DNA of 64,000 nucleotides from CAWBLP01 sp963721065 (lineage in GTDB: Bacteria > Pseudomonadota > Alphaproteobacteria > Acetobacterales > Acetobacteraceae): contig CAVRHO010000008.1 of the NCBI GenBank assembly GCA_963721065.1, positions 1 through 64,000 on the forward strand, in the 5' to 3' direction. The position numbers were made by a program, and so were the translations under genes. Below are positions 8,475 through 17,891 of this stretch, in pieces. Under the pieces are notes generated by a model, which searched no databases, was not told the DNA's origin, and saw only the letters and a list, made by a program, of their open reading frames with translations. The stretch's first letter is position 1, and the number at the start of each line of letters is the position of its first letter.

Positions 8475-9058
8475 GCGGCGCAAACGACGGAACCCTCGAC
8501 CGCCGCGCGGTGGTCGCCACCCTGCTGCGTGACCCGGGCGACCTGCTGGTGGTCACCGGCCTGGGCGCGGCGACCTACGACGCCAGCGCCGCCGGCGACC
8601 GGCCGCTGAACTTCTACCTGTGGGGCGCCATGGGCGGCACCGCCATGATCGGGCTCGGCCTGGCGCTGGCGCAGCCAAAGAAGCGCGTGCTGGCGGTCAC
8701 CGGTGACGGCGACATGCTGATGGGGATCGGCTCGCTCGCCACCATCGCCGCGGCCGGCGCGCCGAACCTGGCGATCGCCGTGCTGGACAACGCCCGCTAC
8801 GGCGAGACCGGGTCCCAGCGCAGCCACACCGCGCACACCACCGACCTGGCCGCCGTGGCCGCCGCCTGCGGCTGGCGCAACACCGCGACGGCACGCAGCA
8901 TGGCCGAGGTCGAGGAACTGACGCCGCGGCTGCGGCGGGAGAACCTGTTCGCCGTGCTGCGCATCTCCCCGGAGGAAAAGCCCCGCCACCTGCCGCCGCG
9001 CGACGGTGCGCACCTGACGGACCGCTTCCGCCGGGCCCTGGGCGTCGCGGTGGACTGA
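8471..9058 (+). CDS. thiamine-pyrophosphate decarboxylase, beta (PP) subunit, ComE-like
   Basis: A 195-aa pyrophosphate-binding half. The TPP/Mg2+ motif runs from TGDGDMLMG near residue 74 to AVLDNARYGETG near 103 (GDG...N spacing). The WGAMGGTAMIGLGLALAQP segment is typical of sulfopyruvate and phosphonopyruvate decarboxylase beta chains. ATG 8471 overlaps the alpha-subunit stop. Together the two proteins would form the complete active site at the subunit interface. Confidence 0.83.
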   Translation: MSGANDGTLDRRAVVATLLRDPGDLLVVTGLGAATYDASAAGDRPLNFYLWGAMGGTAMIGLGLALAQPKKRVLAVTGDGDMLMGIGSLATIAAAGAPNLAIAVLDNARYGETGSQRSHTAHTTDLAAVAAACGWRNTATARSMAEVEELTPRLRRENLFAVLRISPEEKPRHLPPRDGAHLTDRFRRALGVAVD

Positions 9059-9186
9059 ACTGCCGGGCCGCTCACGACGGGGCAGGCCCCGGTGAGCGGT
9101 TCGCCCGGCGGATTGACCCGCACTGCGGCGTCGGACACGCTTTGCCCCGGTTCCGGCAACATCCTGGCCGGACCGGGAGGAACGAC

Positions 9187-10437
9187 ATGTCCGATTACCC
9201 AGGCGACAAGCCCGCCGCCATCGCACCTGCTGCCCTGCCGCGGGCGGATCCCGAAACGGTCGGCGTGTCGTCCAGCCGGCTCGCCCGTATCATTCCCGCG
9301 CTGAATGCGCAGATCGAGGCCGGCCAGACACCCGGGGCGGTCGTCGCGGTGGCACGGCGTGGGCATCTGATCCTGCATGAAGCCGTCGGTCACCTCGGCC
9401 CGGACCGGCGTGTTCCGATGCCGCGCGACGCGCTGTTCGCCATCGCGTCGATGACCAAGCCGGTGACCGGCGTGGCCGGGCTGTTGCTGTGGGAGGAAGG
9501 GCGCCTGGGACTGGGCGATCCGGTCGAGCGCTTCCTGCCGCAACTCGGCAACCGGCGTGTCGCGGTGCTGGATGAGCGTGTCCGGGCGGGGCAGGGGCCG
9601 ATCGAGACCGTGCCCGCCGACCGGTCGATCACGATCGAAGACCTGATGCGCCACACCTCCGGCATCACCTATGGCGGGCGTGGCACGACGGCGGTGCACG
9701 CGCTGTATCCGATGTCGTCCAATGCCGCCGGCGCCAGCCTGGACAGCGCCGCATTCCTGGAACGCCTGGCCGCCGCGCCGCTGCTGTACCAGCCGGGGAC
9801 GGTGTGGGACTACGGGCTGTCCATCGATGTCATCGGCCTGGTCGTCGAGGCGATCTCCGGCCAGAGCCTGGGCCAGTTCCTGGAACAGCGCGTGTTCCGG
9901 CCGCTGGGCATGGTGGACACCGGGTTCCAGGTGCCGCAGGACAAGGTGGCTCGCCTGGCGCGTCCCTTGCCGAACGATCCCGATACGGGCGCCGCGCAGG
10001 TGGTGCCGGATCGCGCCCAGGCGCTGAAGTTCGAATGCGGCGGCGGCGGCCTGGCTTCGACGGCGCTCGATTACCTGCGCTTCGCGCAGATGCTGCTGAG
10101 CGGTGGCGTTCTTGGTGACACGCGCATTCTTGGCCGCAAGACGGTCGAGGCGATGCGGACCAACCGCCTGACGCCGGATATCGACAACCGGATCCCGGCG
10201 ATGGATCCGAATTCCCAAGGCTACGGCTTCGGCCTGTCGGTTGCCGTCCGCGAGCGGGCCAGCGGCCTGATGGGCAGTCCTGGTGATTTCTACTGGAACG
10301 GCGCCTATGGAACGCTCTGGTGGGCCGATCCGACCGAGGACCTGGCGGTGGTGTTCATGACCCAGGCGCCGGGCGAACAGCGGCGGCGCTTCCGGCGGCT
10401 GATCAATCCGCTGGTTTACCAGGCATTGACGGACTGA
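9187..10437 (+). CDS. serine hydrolase of the class C beta-lactamase/EstB family
   Basis: A 416-aa beta-lactamase-fold hydrolase. The S-x-x-K nucleophile motif is in FAIASMTKPVTGVAG near residue 84, the conserved Tyr motif in VWDYGLSIDVIG near 208 and the third-motif W-x-G in FYWNGAYGTLWW near 370. W-x-G instead of K-T-G points to esterase or amidase activity more than beta-lactam resistance. No signal peptide is visible, so it is likely cytoplasmic. A GACCGGGAGGAACGAC ribosome binding site fixes ATG 9187. Confidence 0.85.
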   Translation: MSDYPGDKPAAIAPAALPRADPETVGVSSSRLARIIPALNAQIEAGQTPGAVVAVARRGHLILHEAVGHLGPDRRVPMPRDALFAIASMTKPVTGVAGLLLWEEGRLGLGDPVERFLPQLGNRRVAVLDERVRAGQGPIETVPADRSITIEDLMRHTSGITYGGRGTTAVHALYPMSSNAAGASLDSAAFLERLAAAPLLYQPGTVWDYGLSIDVIGLVVEAISGQSLGQFLEQRVFRPLGMVDTGFQVPQDKVARLARPLPNDPDTGAAQVVPDRAQALKFECGGGGLASTALDYLRFAQMLLSGGVLGDTRILGRKTVEAMRTNRLTPDIDNRIPAMDPNSQGYGFGLSVAVRERASGLMGSPGDFYWNGAYGTLWWADPTEDLAVVFMTQAPGEQRRRFRRLINPLVYQALTD

Positions 10438-10596
10438 CATGCAGCGGCGCGGGTGGGGCTCGATCGGCAGGCGGGCGCTACGAGCCGCGTGCGGTTTGCG
10501 GCCATCATGACGGGTCCTTCGGCGAAAGCCACGGGCGTTCCCCTCCGCCCGAACCTGCACTACGCTCATCGCCCCCTTCGGACCGGAACCCACGCC

Positions 10597-12192
10597 ATGC
10601 AACGCATCGATGCCACCACCCTGCGCAGCTGGATCACCGACGGGCAGGAACTCGCGCTGCTGGATGCGCGCGAGGAGGGGGAGTTCGGCGCCTCCCACCT
10701 GTTCTGGGCGGTGCCCTGTCCTCTGTCCAAGCGTGAGATCCGCGCCCGCGCCCTGTTGCCGCGCCTGACCACCCGCATCTGCTGCGTCGATGACGGGCGC
10801 GGCCTGGCGGAACACCTGGCCGGCTGGCTGGAGAAGATCGGCGCCACCAACGTGTCGGTGCTGAACGGCGGCACCAAGGCGTGGGCGGCGGCCGGTCATG
10901 TGCTGTTCTCCGGCGTCAACGTGCCCTCCAAGGCGTTCGGCGAATGGGTGGAGCACCACTACGGCACCCAGAGCGTCGATGCGCCGGAACTGAAGTCCTG
11001 GCTGGACTCCGGCCGCAACATGGTGGTGCTGGACAGCCGCACGCAGGAGGAGTTCACCCGCATGTCGATCCCCTCCGGCATGTCGGTGCCGGGTGGGGAG
11101 CTGGTGTACCGCATCGGCGACATCGCCCCCGATCCGAAGACGCTGGTGGTGGTGAACTGCGCCGGCCGCACCCGCAGCATCATGGGCGCGGAAAGCCTGC
11201 GCCGGGCCGGGATTCCGAACCAGGTGGTGGCGCTGCGCAACGGCACGATGGGATGGGAGCTCGCCGGCCTGCGCTGCGACCGCGGCCGCACCGAGCGTTT
11301 CCCGCCCGGCACGCCGAAGACCCTGGACCTGGCGCTGGAACGTGCCAGGCGTTTCGCCGAGTCATCCGGCGTCGGCGTGATCGGCCCGCTGGAGCTGGAG
11401 CGCATGGAGGACGATCCCGACCGCTCGCTGTACCTGCTGGACGTGCGCGACCCGCCCGAATTCCGCGAGCGCCACCGTCCCGGCAGCCGCAACGCGCCGG
11501 GCGGGCAACTGGTGCAGGCCACCGACACCTGGATCGGCGTGCGCAACGCCCGCATCGTGCTGATCGACGATACCGGCGTCCGCGCGCGCATGGCCGCTGC
11601 CTGGCTGCGCCAGATGGGGCACCGCGACGTATTCGTGGCCGAGGGCGCGCTGGACTCGTCCGGCGGCACGGCCCTGCAGCCGGTGCCGGAACTGCAGGCG
11701 ACGGTGCCGCAGGTGAATGTCGCCGGGCTGGTCGCCTTGCTGGACAGCGGCGACAGCACCGTGGTGATCGACCTGGCGCGCAGCATCGATTATCGCGACG
11801 GCCATATTCCCGGCGCGCTGTGGGGCGTGCGCACGCGGCTGGCGGCGCTCGCAACGCAGCTCGCGGCGGCACGGCATGTGGTGATCACCTCGCCCGATGG
11901 CATGCTGGCGCGGCTGGCGGTGGATGAGGTGAAGGCGCTGTGCAACGCCGAGGTGCGGGTGCTGGAGGGCGGCACCGCCGCCTGGCACGCCTTCGGCCGC
12001 CCGCTGGTGAAGGACCGCACCACGCCGCCGGATGAGGCCTGCATCGACTTCTACCTGCGTCCCTACGACCGCAACACCGGTGTGGAGGAGGCGATGAACG
12101 CCTATCTCTCCTGGGAGATCGACCTGGTGCACGAGATCGAACGCGACGGCACCGTGGCGTTCGGCGTCGAGGGTGAAGCGGCTGCAGCCTGA
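10597..12192 (+). CDS. four-domain rhodanese-like protein
   Basis: A 531-aa protein of four consecutive rhodanese folds, approximately residues 1-100, 120-235, 260-360 and 370-470. Repeated LLDAREEGEFGASH, VLDSRTQEEFTRM, LLDVRDPPEFRERH and VIDLARSIDYRDGH mark the start of each. The active-site loop is C-A-G-R-T-R-S in domain 2 (VVNCAGRTRS) and CVDDGRG in domain 1; domains 3 and 4 have Asp or Ser in place of the Cys. The likely role is cytoplasmic sulfur transfer, with two domains structural or regulatory. The C-terminus overlaps the next gene by 20 bases. Confidence 0.85.
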   Translation: MQRIDATTLRSWITDGQELALLDAREEGEFGASHLFWAVPCPLSKREIRARALLPRLTTRICCVDDGRGLAEHLAGWLEKIGATNVSVLNGGTKAWAAAGHVLFSGVNVPSKAFGEWVEHHYGTQSVDAPELKSWLDSGRNMVVLDSRTQEEFTRMSIPSGMSVPGGELVYRIGDIAPDPKTLVVVNCAGRTRSIMGAESLRRAGIPNQVVALRNGTMGWELAGLRCDRGRTERFPPGTPKTLDLALERARRFAESSGVGVIGPLELERMEDDPDRSLYLLDVRDPPEFRERHRPGSRNAPGGQLVQATDTWIGVRNARIVLIDDTGVRARMAAAWLRQMGHRDVFVAEGALDSSGGTALQPVPELQATVPQVNVAGLVALLDSGDSTVVIDLARSIDYRDGHIPGALWGVRTRLAALATQLAAARHVVITSPDGMLARLAVDEVKALCNAEVRVLEGGTAAWHAFGRPLVKDRTTPPDEACIDFYLRPYDRNTGVEEAMNAYLSWEIDLVHEIERDGTVAFGVEGEAAAA

Positions 12193-12961
12193 AGCCGGCG
12201 TGCTCCGGCGCCTGGTCGCGGGCGCCGGTGAGACCGGGCGTGCGACGCTCGATCTGCTGCTGCCGCCGCAATGCATCAGTTGCGACGCGCCGGTAACGCG
12301 TCCCGGCCAGATGTGCGCGGCGTGTTTTCGTGCCACGGCGTTCATCACCGCGCCGTACTGCACCCGCTGCGGCGTGCCGTTCGCCAATGCCGGGCAGGCC
12401 GGGCTGCAGCACGTGTGCCCGACCTGCGAGGCGGACCCGCCGCAGTTCGACCAGGCCCGCGCCGCACTGCGCTACGACCTGCAGGGGCGGCGGGTGATCC
12501 TGCCGTTCAAGCACGCCGACCGTCCGGACATCGCCGCGGTGCTGGCGCCGCATATGGCGCGGGCCGGCGCGGCGCTGCTGGTACGGGCGGACGTGCTGGT
12601 CCCGGTGCCGCTGCACCGGTTGCGCCTGTTCCGACGTCGATACAACCAGGCGGCGTTGCTGGCGCGGGCGTTGTCGCGGTTGAGTCGGGTTCCGGCGGCG
12701 TTGGATTCGCTCCAGCGCCGTCGCGCCACCGTTCCGCTCGGTGACAAATCCGCGGTGGAGCGGGCGGACACCGTGCGCGACGCGTTCGCCGTGCGGCCGT
12801 CACGTGCAGCGGTAATCGTCGGGCGTCGGGTGCTGCTGATCGACGACGTCATGACCTCGGGCGCCACCGCCAATGCGTGCGCCGCCACACTGCTGCGGGC
12901 CGGCGCATCCGCCGTGGATGTGCTGGTGGCCGCGCGTGTGCCGGACCCGCGGCTTGGGTGA
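12173..12961 (+). CDS. comF: ComF-family phosphoribosyltransferase-like protein
   Basis: A 262-aa ComF/GntX-type protein. The N-terminal zinc-ribbon-like part carries C-x2-C...C-x2-C pairs (CISC, CAAC, CTRC, CPTC). The C-terminal half is a type I PRTase domain with VLLIDDVMTSGATANAC near residue 221, the PRPP-binding loop. In Gram-positives ComF takes part in DNA uptake; in proteobacteria the role is undefined. A GTG start at 12173 overlaps the rhodanese stop, suggesting coupling. Confidence 0.88.
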   Translation: MKRLQPEAGVLRRLVAGAGETGRATLDLLLPPQCISCDAPVTRPGQMCAACFRATAFITAPYCTRCGVPFANAGQAGLQHVCPTCEADPPQFDQARAALRYDLQGRRVILPFKHADRPDIAAVLAPHMARAGAALLVRADVLVPVPLHRLRLFRRRYNQAALLARALSRLSRVPAALDSLQRRRATVPLGDKSAVERADTVRDAFAVRPSRAAVIVGRRVLLIDDVMTSGATANACAATLLRAGASAVDVLVAARVPDPRLG

Positions 12962-13048
12962 GACCGGCCCGCATGTCGTGTGACACACATGGGCTGACAC
13001 AACACAGGGGCTGACGCAGCAGGGCTGACGCGCAGGGGGCGGGCATTC

Positions 13049-13141
13049 AGCGTCATGGCCGGCGAAGAGGGCTGTAATCCAATCCCGCTCTGGTCATGGC
13101 AGGAATGGCCGCCAGCGCGACATGCCACGACGTGGTACGTT
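13049..13141. repeat. partial copy of dispersed repeat family 2 (copy F)
   Basis: GCGTCATGGCCGGCGAAGAG at 13051 matches the arm type of the repeat at 55086-55196 (CGTCATGGTCGGCGAAGG on the opposite strand). Eighty bases on, GACGTGGTACGTT (13129-13141) recurs exactly at 55214-55226, just beyond that repeat. The inner palindrome is degraded here. Confidence 0.45.
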
Positions 13142-13283
13142 ACGCCGTCGATTGCCTCTCGTTACGACGGAAGCGGAACTGGAGCACAGGCTCATCCACC
13201 GACCGTGACGGTGAATGGCCCGCCGTGGGTCAAGCGTAACACGGCGTTGGCATAAGGTCGCGCGTTCCGACCTCGCTTCCCCA

Positions 13284-13391
13284 GTCATGGCGGCGCTCAA
13301 TGCGGCCCTCTGCCCCCGTCCAGGCGCGTTCCGCTGCATCCCGACCCGATCGTTCCGGTGTCGATAGCCGGGTCGGGGCCCGGCCATGACG
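13284..13391. repeat. dispersed palindromic intergenic repeat, family 1, copy C (inverted)
   Basis: Read on the minus strand it repeats copy A almost base for base over its core, including CACCGGAACGATCGGGTCGG and GCCTGGACGGGGG. The outer right arm is degraded (CGCCGCCATGACTGG). Location is again between convergent genes. Confidence 0.78.
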
Positions 13392-13415
13392 TGCGGGGCC
13401 GGCGCGAACGGCGCC

Positions 13416-14345
13416 CTATTCCGGCTGCTTCGCCTTGTGCGCCAGCAGGGCCATCAGCCGGCGGTCGCGCCATTCCTGCCGCACCGGCAGCATGTTGGCC
13501 GGCAGGTCGGCGCGGCGTGCGTCCTGCAGGCGGCCCACCAGCGCCGGGTCCCACAGCCGCGGCTCTGCCTGCTGCTGCATCTCGTAGTACAGCGGTCCGT
13601 AACGATTGCAGTAATCCGCCAGGCCGCCCGGGGCGTTCAGGTCGATCGTCTCCAGCGGCCCCATGAAGCTCCAGCGGAGGCCGAGCCCGTGCTTGACGAG
13701 GGAGTCGAGGTCGTTGGGGGAGATGACGTCGTCGGCCAGCAGCCGGAATGCCTCGGCCAGCAGCGCGCCCTGCAGGCGGTTCAGCGCGAAGCCGTCCATC
13801 TCCTTCTTCACGGTTGCCGGCACCTGGCCGGCGCGGGCCATCAGGTCGCGGGTGCGCGCCACCACGTCGGGGTCGGTCCAGGGCGCCGGGCACAGCTCCA
13901 CCAGCGGAACCAGGTAGGGCGGGTTCACCGGGTGCGCCACCAGGCAGCGGGCGCGACCGGCCAGGCCTTCGGTGAAGGCGCTGGCGGGAATGCCGCTGGT
14001 CGAGCTGGCGAGCACCGCCCCGGGTGGCGCCGCCAGGTCCAGTTCGGCGAACAGGGTCTGCTTGTCGGCCACCTTTTCCGGACCGTTCTCCTGCACGTGC
14101 GATGCGTCATGCACGGCCTCGGCCAGGGTGGGCACCGGGCGGATGCGGGCCAGCACGGTATCGGGCGCGTCGGCCAGCAGCCCGGCCTGGTGCAACTCCG
14201 GCAGGCGGTCGGCGATGAACGACAGCGCGCCGTCCACCGCCGGCGGGACCTTGTCCCACAGCGCCACCTGAAATCCCGCGCGGGCAAACACGATCGACCA
14301 GGCGCGGCCAATCAGGCCGGCGCCGATCACGGCAATCTTGGTCAT
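13416..14345 (-). CDS. 3-hydroxyacyl-CoA dehydrogenase family enzyme (lambda-crystallin / L-gulonate dehydrogenase-like)
   Basis: A 309-aa NAD-dependent dehydrogenase. The Rossmann motif GAGLIGRAW lies near residue 8, SSTSGIPASAF near 115, AHPVNPPYLVPLVE with the catalytic His near 136, and VKKEMDGFALNRLQGALLAEAF near 177. GAGLIGRAW and HPVNPPY are characteristic of the single-domain branch that includes CRYL1. It probably oxidises a 3-hydroxy acid or its CoA ester; the substrate is unassigned. ATG 14345 gives MTKIAVIG, the usual N-terminus. Confidence 0.85.
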   Translation of the reverse strand: MTKIAVIGAGLIGRAWSIVFARAGFQVALWDKVPPAVDGALSFIADRLPELHQAGLLADAPDTVLARIRPVPTLAEAVHDASHVQENGPEKVADKQTLFAELDLAAPPGAVLASSTSGIPASAFTEGLAGRARCLVAHPVNPPYLVPLVELCPAPWTDPDVVARTRDLMARAGQVPATVKKEMDGFALNRLQGALLAEAFRLLADDVISPNDLDSLVKHGLGLRWSFMGPLETIDLNAPGGLADYCNRYGPLYYEMQQQAEPRLWDPALVGRLQDARRADLPANMLPVRQEWRDRRLMALLAHKAKQPE

Positions 14346-14472
14346 CAGCGAATCTCCTCGATGCGCCAATGACACCATTCGCGACCGCCCGCTTCAACCG
14401 CCCGTGCGGCATGTGCTTGCACAACGCCCGCCCAGGCCGCACCTTGCGCGGCGTCGCGAAGCGGAGGGGTCG

Positions 14473-15466
14473 ATGGTGAAGGTCGCAGTGCTCGACGACT
14501 GGCAGGGCGTGGCGCAGACCAGTGCCGACTGGTCGAAACTGATGTCCCGGGCCGAAGTGGCGTTTTTTTCGAACGCCTTTGCCGGCGAGGACGATGCCGC
14601 CGCCCAGCTCGCCGACTACGAGATCGTGCTGTCGATGCGCGAACGCACGCCGCTGCCGGCTTCGCTGATCGACCGCCTGCCGAAGCTGCGGATGCTGGGC
14701 ATGACCGGCGCCCGCAACCGTTCTTTGGACACCGAGGCATGCACCCGGCGCGGCGTCGTGGTGTGCAACACCGTGGGCGGCGGGGCGAGCAATTCCGCGA
14801 CCGCCGAACTGGCGCTGGGGCTGCTGCTGGCGGCGGCGCGCGGCATTCCTGCGGGCGACGCCAATATCCGCGACGGGAAGTTCCAGGAGGGCGTGCCGGT
14901 CGGCATTACCCTGTCCGGCAAGACCATCGGCATCATCGGCCTCGGCCGGCTCGGCACCTACATGACGCGGGTACTGCACGGCGCTGGGCATGAAGGTGCT
15001 GGCCTGGAGCCAGAACCTGACCGCGGACAAGGCCCGGGAAGCGGGCGCCACCCTGGTATCCAGGAACGAACTTCTGGCGCAATCGGATGCCGTGAGCATC
15101 CACCTGGTGCTGTCCGACCGCACGCGCGGGCTGATCGGTGCGGCCGACCTGGCGCGGATGAAGCCGGGCGCGATCCTGGTGAACACCTCCCGCGGGCCGA
15201 TCATCGATGAGGCGGCGCTGGTGGAGGCGTTGCGGGCCCGCCGGATCGTCGCGGCGCTGGATGTGTTCGACCAGGAGCCGCTGCCGGCCGACCATCCGCT
15301 GCGGACGGCGCCCAACACGGTGCTGATGCCGCATCTGGGCTATGGCGTGCGGGAGACGTGGGAGCAGTTCTATCCGCAGAGCCTGGAGAACGCCCTGGCG
15401 TTCCTGGACGGCAAGCCGGTGCGGGTGGTGAACCCCGAGGCGGTGGGCAAGGCGGCCGCCGGATAG
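14473..15466 (+). pseudogene. D-2-hydroxyacid dehydrogenase, frameshifted by one inserted base
   Basis: The N-terminal frame (from ATG 14473, with a GGAGGGG site) reads to GLGRLGTYMTRVLHGAG, then the family sequence continues in the next frame as MKVLAWSQNLT. Deleting one G of the pair at 14980-14981 restores HALGMKVLAW. The coding span is 994 bases (3n+1). The intact protein would be about 330 aa of the phosphoglycerate-dehydrogenase-like family. The catalytic Arg (VNTSRGPIID), Glu (DVFDQEPLP) and His (MPHLGYG) are all kept. Conservation on both sides of the break suggests a very recent mutation or a sequence error. Confidence 0.85.
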
Positions 15467-15585
15467 GCCCACTCTGATCGCTCCCCGCACACGGCGGTCG
15501 AATTGCGCACGGCGCCCTGGATAGCCGCTGGGATGCCGCGCCGCCCCTTTGGGGGCCGGGGACCGTGCCCGGGACGCGCCCGATA

Positions 15586-15828
15586 ATGAACGACGTCAAG
15601 GTATGGAGCGAGGTCGAGCCGCCGAAGGGCACGGTTTACAACTACCCGATCCAGCCCTGGCACGACGCCCGGCCGAACATTGCTGCGTCCGAGGCGCCGC
15701 CGGCTGTCGCTGTACAGATGTACAACCGAGGCACCATTACTGGCATGCTGGCCAAGCTTCAGCAGGGGCAATCGGTGCCGCAGGTGATCACCTGGGCGGA
15801 GGACGAGCTGGAAGGTTTTCTGCGCTGA
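15586..15828 (+). pseudogene. C-terminal remnant of a sugar ABC transporter binding protein
   Basis: About 80 codons matching the C-terminus of the three complete binding proteins downstream: VKVWSEVEPPKGTVYNYP, YNRGT, MLAKLQQGQSV and WAEDELEGFLR. It is closest to the third paralogue at 19726-21075, which shares NIAAS/HIAAS, YNRGT and DELEGF. The first 370 or so residues, including the Tat signal, are missing. This looks like the leftover of a deleted fourth tandem copy. The reading frame is still open. Confidence 0.85.
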
Positions 15829-16303
15829 TCGTCGCCTGATCGCCGGATTCGGCCCTGGTCACGGCGGAGGCACGCGCCTCTGCCGTGACAGGCGTTGCGT
15901 TTTGACGTTTTTTCCGTGACACTCCACTCAATGAAGGGGGCTGAACAGGGCGGGACGACCGCCGCCACCACGCGGGGAGACTACGTTGCCGGACGAATCC
16001 CGGCTGCCGAATGCAAGTAACGATCGGCCCGCGGTGAGCGCTCGTGCCGTATCGGCGGGAGCGTATCGCGTGCGATCCGAGTTGATCGGATGGGGGCCCG
16101 AATCGCGAATTCTGGCGACTTCGGGTGGCGACCTCTTCCGACCTGGGCCGTGGTGCTGCCGCGGTCGAATGAGGCCGGACACTCGTGACATGCGAGGTAC
16201 TGGTCTGCCGACGTAACAGGCGGAACTGAACCGCCGAACGAACCGAAGTCACGTCAAACACGCCACGGCTGCCGAACGTGAGCCGTAGGAAGGGAACTAG
16301 CCG
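15829..16303. other. intergenic region upstream of first complete binding-protein gene
   Basis: About 475 bases with no gene I can support. A promoter for the ABC operon probably lies here, but no clear -35/-10 pair was found. An AGGAAGGGAAC purine stretch at 16288-16298 serves as the ribosome binding site of the next gene. Confidence 0.4.
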
Positions 16304-17650
16304 ATGCCGACGCCGACCCGACTATCACGCCGGAACGCCCTGAAGCTGGGTGCTGCTGCCTCCGCGCTGCCACTGGTGCATGTCCGCACCGCGGCCGCAG
16401 CGGGGAAGATCAATATCGGCTTCTGGGACCACTGGGTTCCGGGTGCCAACGACACCATGAAGAAGCAGGTCAATGCCTGGGCCGAGAAGAACAAGGTCGA
16501 GGTCAATGCGGATTTCATCACCAGCAGCGGCAACAAGCTGCAGCTCACCGGCGTAGCCGAAGCGCAGGCCGGGACCGGGCACGATGTGCTCGCCTTCTTC
16601 AACTGGGATGTTTACAACGTCGCGGACAAGCTGGAGCCGATCGACGACGTAATGAAGCGTCTGGTCGCCAAGAACGGCGCGGTGAACGAGACCTGCGCGT
16701 ACCTGGCGAAGGCGAACGGACACTGGGCCGCGGTGCCCACCAGCTCCGGCACGCAGAACAAGCCGCCGTGCGGGCGCATCAGTTGGTTCAAGAAGCACGG
16801 CCTGGACCTGCAGGCGATGTATCCGGTGCATCCCGGGCACAACAAGCTGCAGGACGAGTGGACGTACGATACGTTCCTGAAATATGCCGAGCTGGCGGCG
16901 AAGGACAAGATGACCTTCGGGCTGGGCATGGGCGGCGGCGGCAACACAGACGCCACCGACATGCACGGTGCGCTGTTCCACGCCTTCGGTGCGACGCTGG
17001 TGGATGCGGACGGCAACTCCAAGATGAGTTCGCCCGAGATGCATCAGTGCCTGGAGTATGCGCAGAAGCTGGCGAAGTTCTATCCGGCGGACGCGGTCAG
17101 CTTCGACGACGCGTCCAACAACCGGGCACTGATTTCCGGCAAGAGCGCGCTGATCTGCAACCCGCCGTCGGCCTGGGCGGTGGCCAAGCGCGACGCGCCG
17201 CAGATTGCCGCGGATTGCTGGACCTTTGCCGCGCCGGCTGGCCCGAAGGGCCGCTTCGTGCCGACGCTGAGCTACTTCTGGGGCGTGTTCAAGTTCAGCC
17301 AGAACAAGACCGCCGCGAAGGAGTTGGTGGAATACCTGATGCAGCCGGAGCAGGTGGAGGAGCGCTGCGTGGCCAGCTCGGGCTACGACATCCCGCCCTA
17401 TGCCGGGCTGCTGGACTTCAAGGTCTGGGAAGAGGTCGAGCCGCCGAAGGGCACGGTGTACAACTACCCGATGCGGCCCTGGCACGATGCGAAGCCCAGC
17501 CTGACGGCGGCTGAGGCGTCGCCGGATGTCGCGGTGCAGATCTACAACCGCGCCATCCACAACCAGATGATGGCGCGCCTGAAGCAGGGACAGAAGATCT
17601 CGCAGGTCATCTCCTGGGCGGAGGACGAGATCGAGGGCTTCATGCGCTGA
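16304..17650 (+). CDS. sugar ABC transporter substrate-binding protein, Tat-exported, paralogue 1
   Basis: A 448-aa family 1 extracellular solute-binding protein. The twin-arginine signal SRRNALKLGAAASALPL occupies about residues 8-25 and ends at AAAAG. Conserved blocks shared with the next two genes are FWDHWVPG, VPTSSGTQNKPPCGRISWFK, DDASNNRALISGKSALI, NPPSAWAVAKRDAP and the C-terminal VEPPKGTVYNYP. It would deliver a carbohydrate-type ligand in the periplasm to the permeases encoded 5 kb downstream. Tat export is known for a subset of such proteins and suggests folding before export. Confidence 0.9.
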   Translation: MPTPTRLSRRNALKLGAAASALPLVHVRTAAAAGKINIGFWDHWVPGANDTMKKQVNAWAEKNKVEVNADFITSSGNKLQLTGVAEAQAGTGHDVLAFFNWDVYNVADKLEPIDDVMKRLVAKNGAVNETCAYLAKANGHWAAVPTSSGTQNKPPCGRISWFKKHGLDLQAMYPVHPGHNKLQDEWTYDTFLKYAELAAKDKMTFGLGMGGGGNTDATDMHGALFHAFGATLVDADGNSKMSSPEMHQCLEYAQKLAKFYPADAVSFDDASNNRALISGKSALICNPPSAWAVAKRDAPQIAADCWTFAAPAGPKGRFVPTLSYFWGVFKFSQNKTAAKELVEYLMQPEQVEERCVASSGYDIPPYAGLLDFKVWEEVEPPKGTVYNYPMRPWHDAKPSLTAAEASPDVAVQIYNRAIHNQMMARLKQGQKISQVISWAEDEIEGFMR

Positions 17651-17891
17651 TCCGGCGCAGGAGTTGATCGGCGAGGCGGGACCGGCGCGGCTTTTGGCGC
17701 CGATCCGACGGGCCTCGCCGATGCCCCGGCCGGCAGAACAAGCACATCCCGGCCGCAAACGGGCAGACATCCCGCAACCATGCATTCGGGGAGTTTGACC
17801 ACAGCAACAGGCGGATCGTAACCGCCGGTGCGATTTGGTGAGGTCATACGTCGCGGTCGGCTGCTGCCGACTGCATCAGGGAGACTACACG

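Larger units (their letters stand above)
12962..13415. other. gene-free intergenic region rich in repeats
   Basis: About 450 bases between convergent genes. It opens with short imperfect repeats (GGGCTGAC words at 12989-13030), then a family-2-like arm at 13049, then the family-1 palindrome at 13284. I see no open frame worth calling a gene. Confidence 0.5.
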
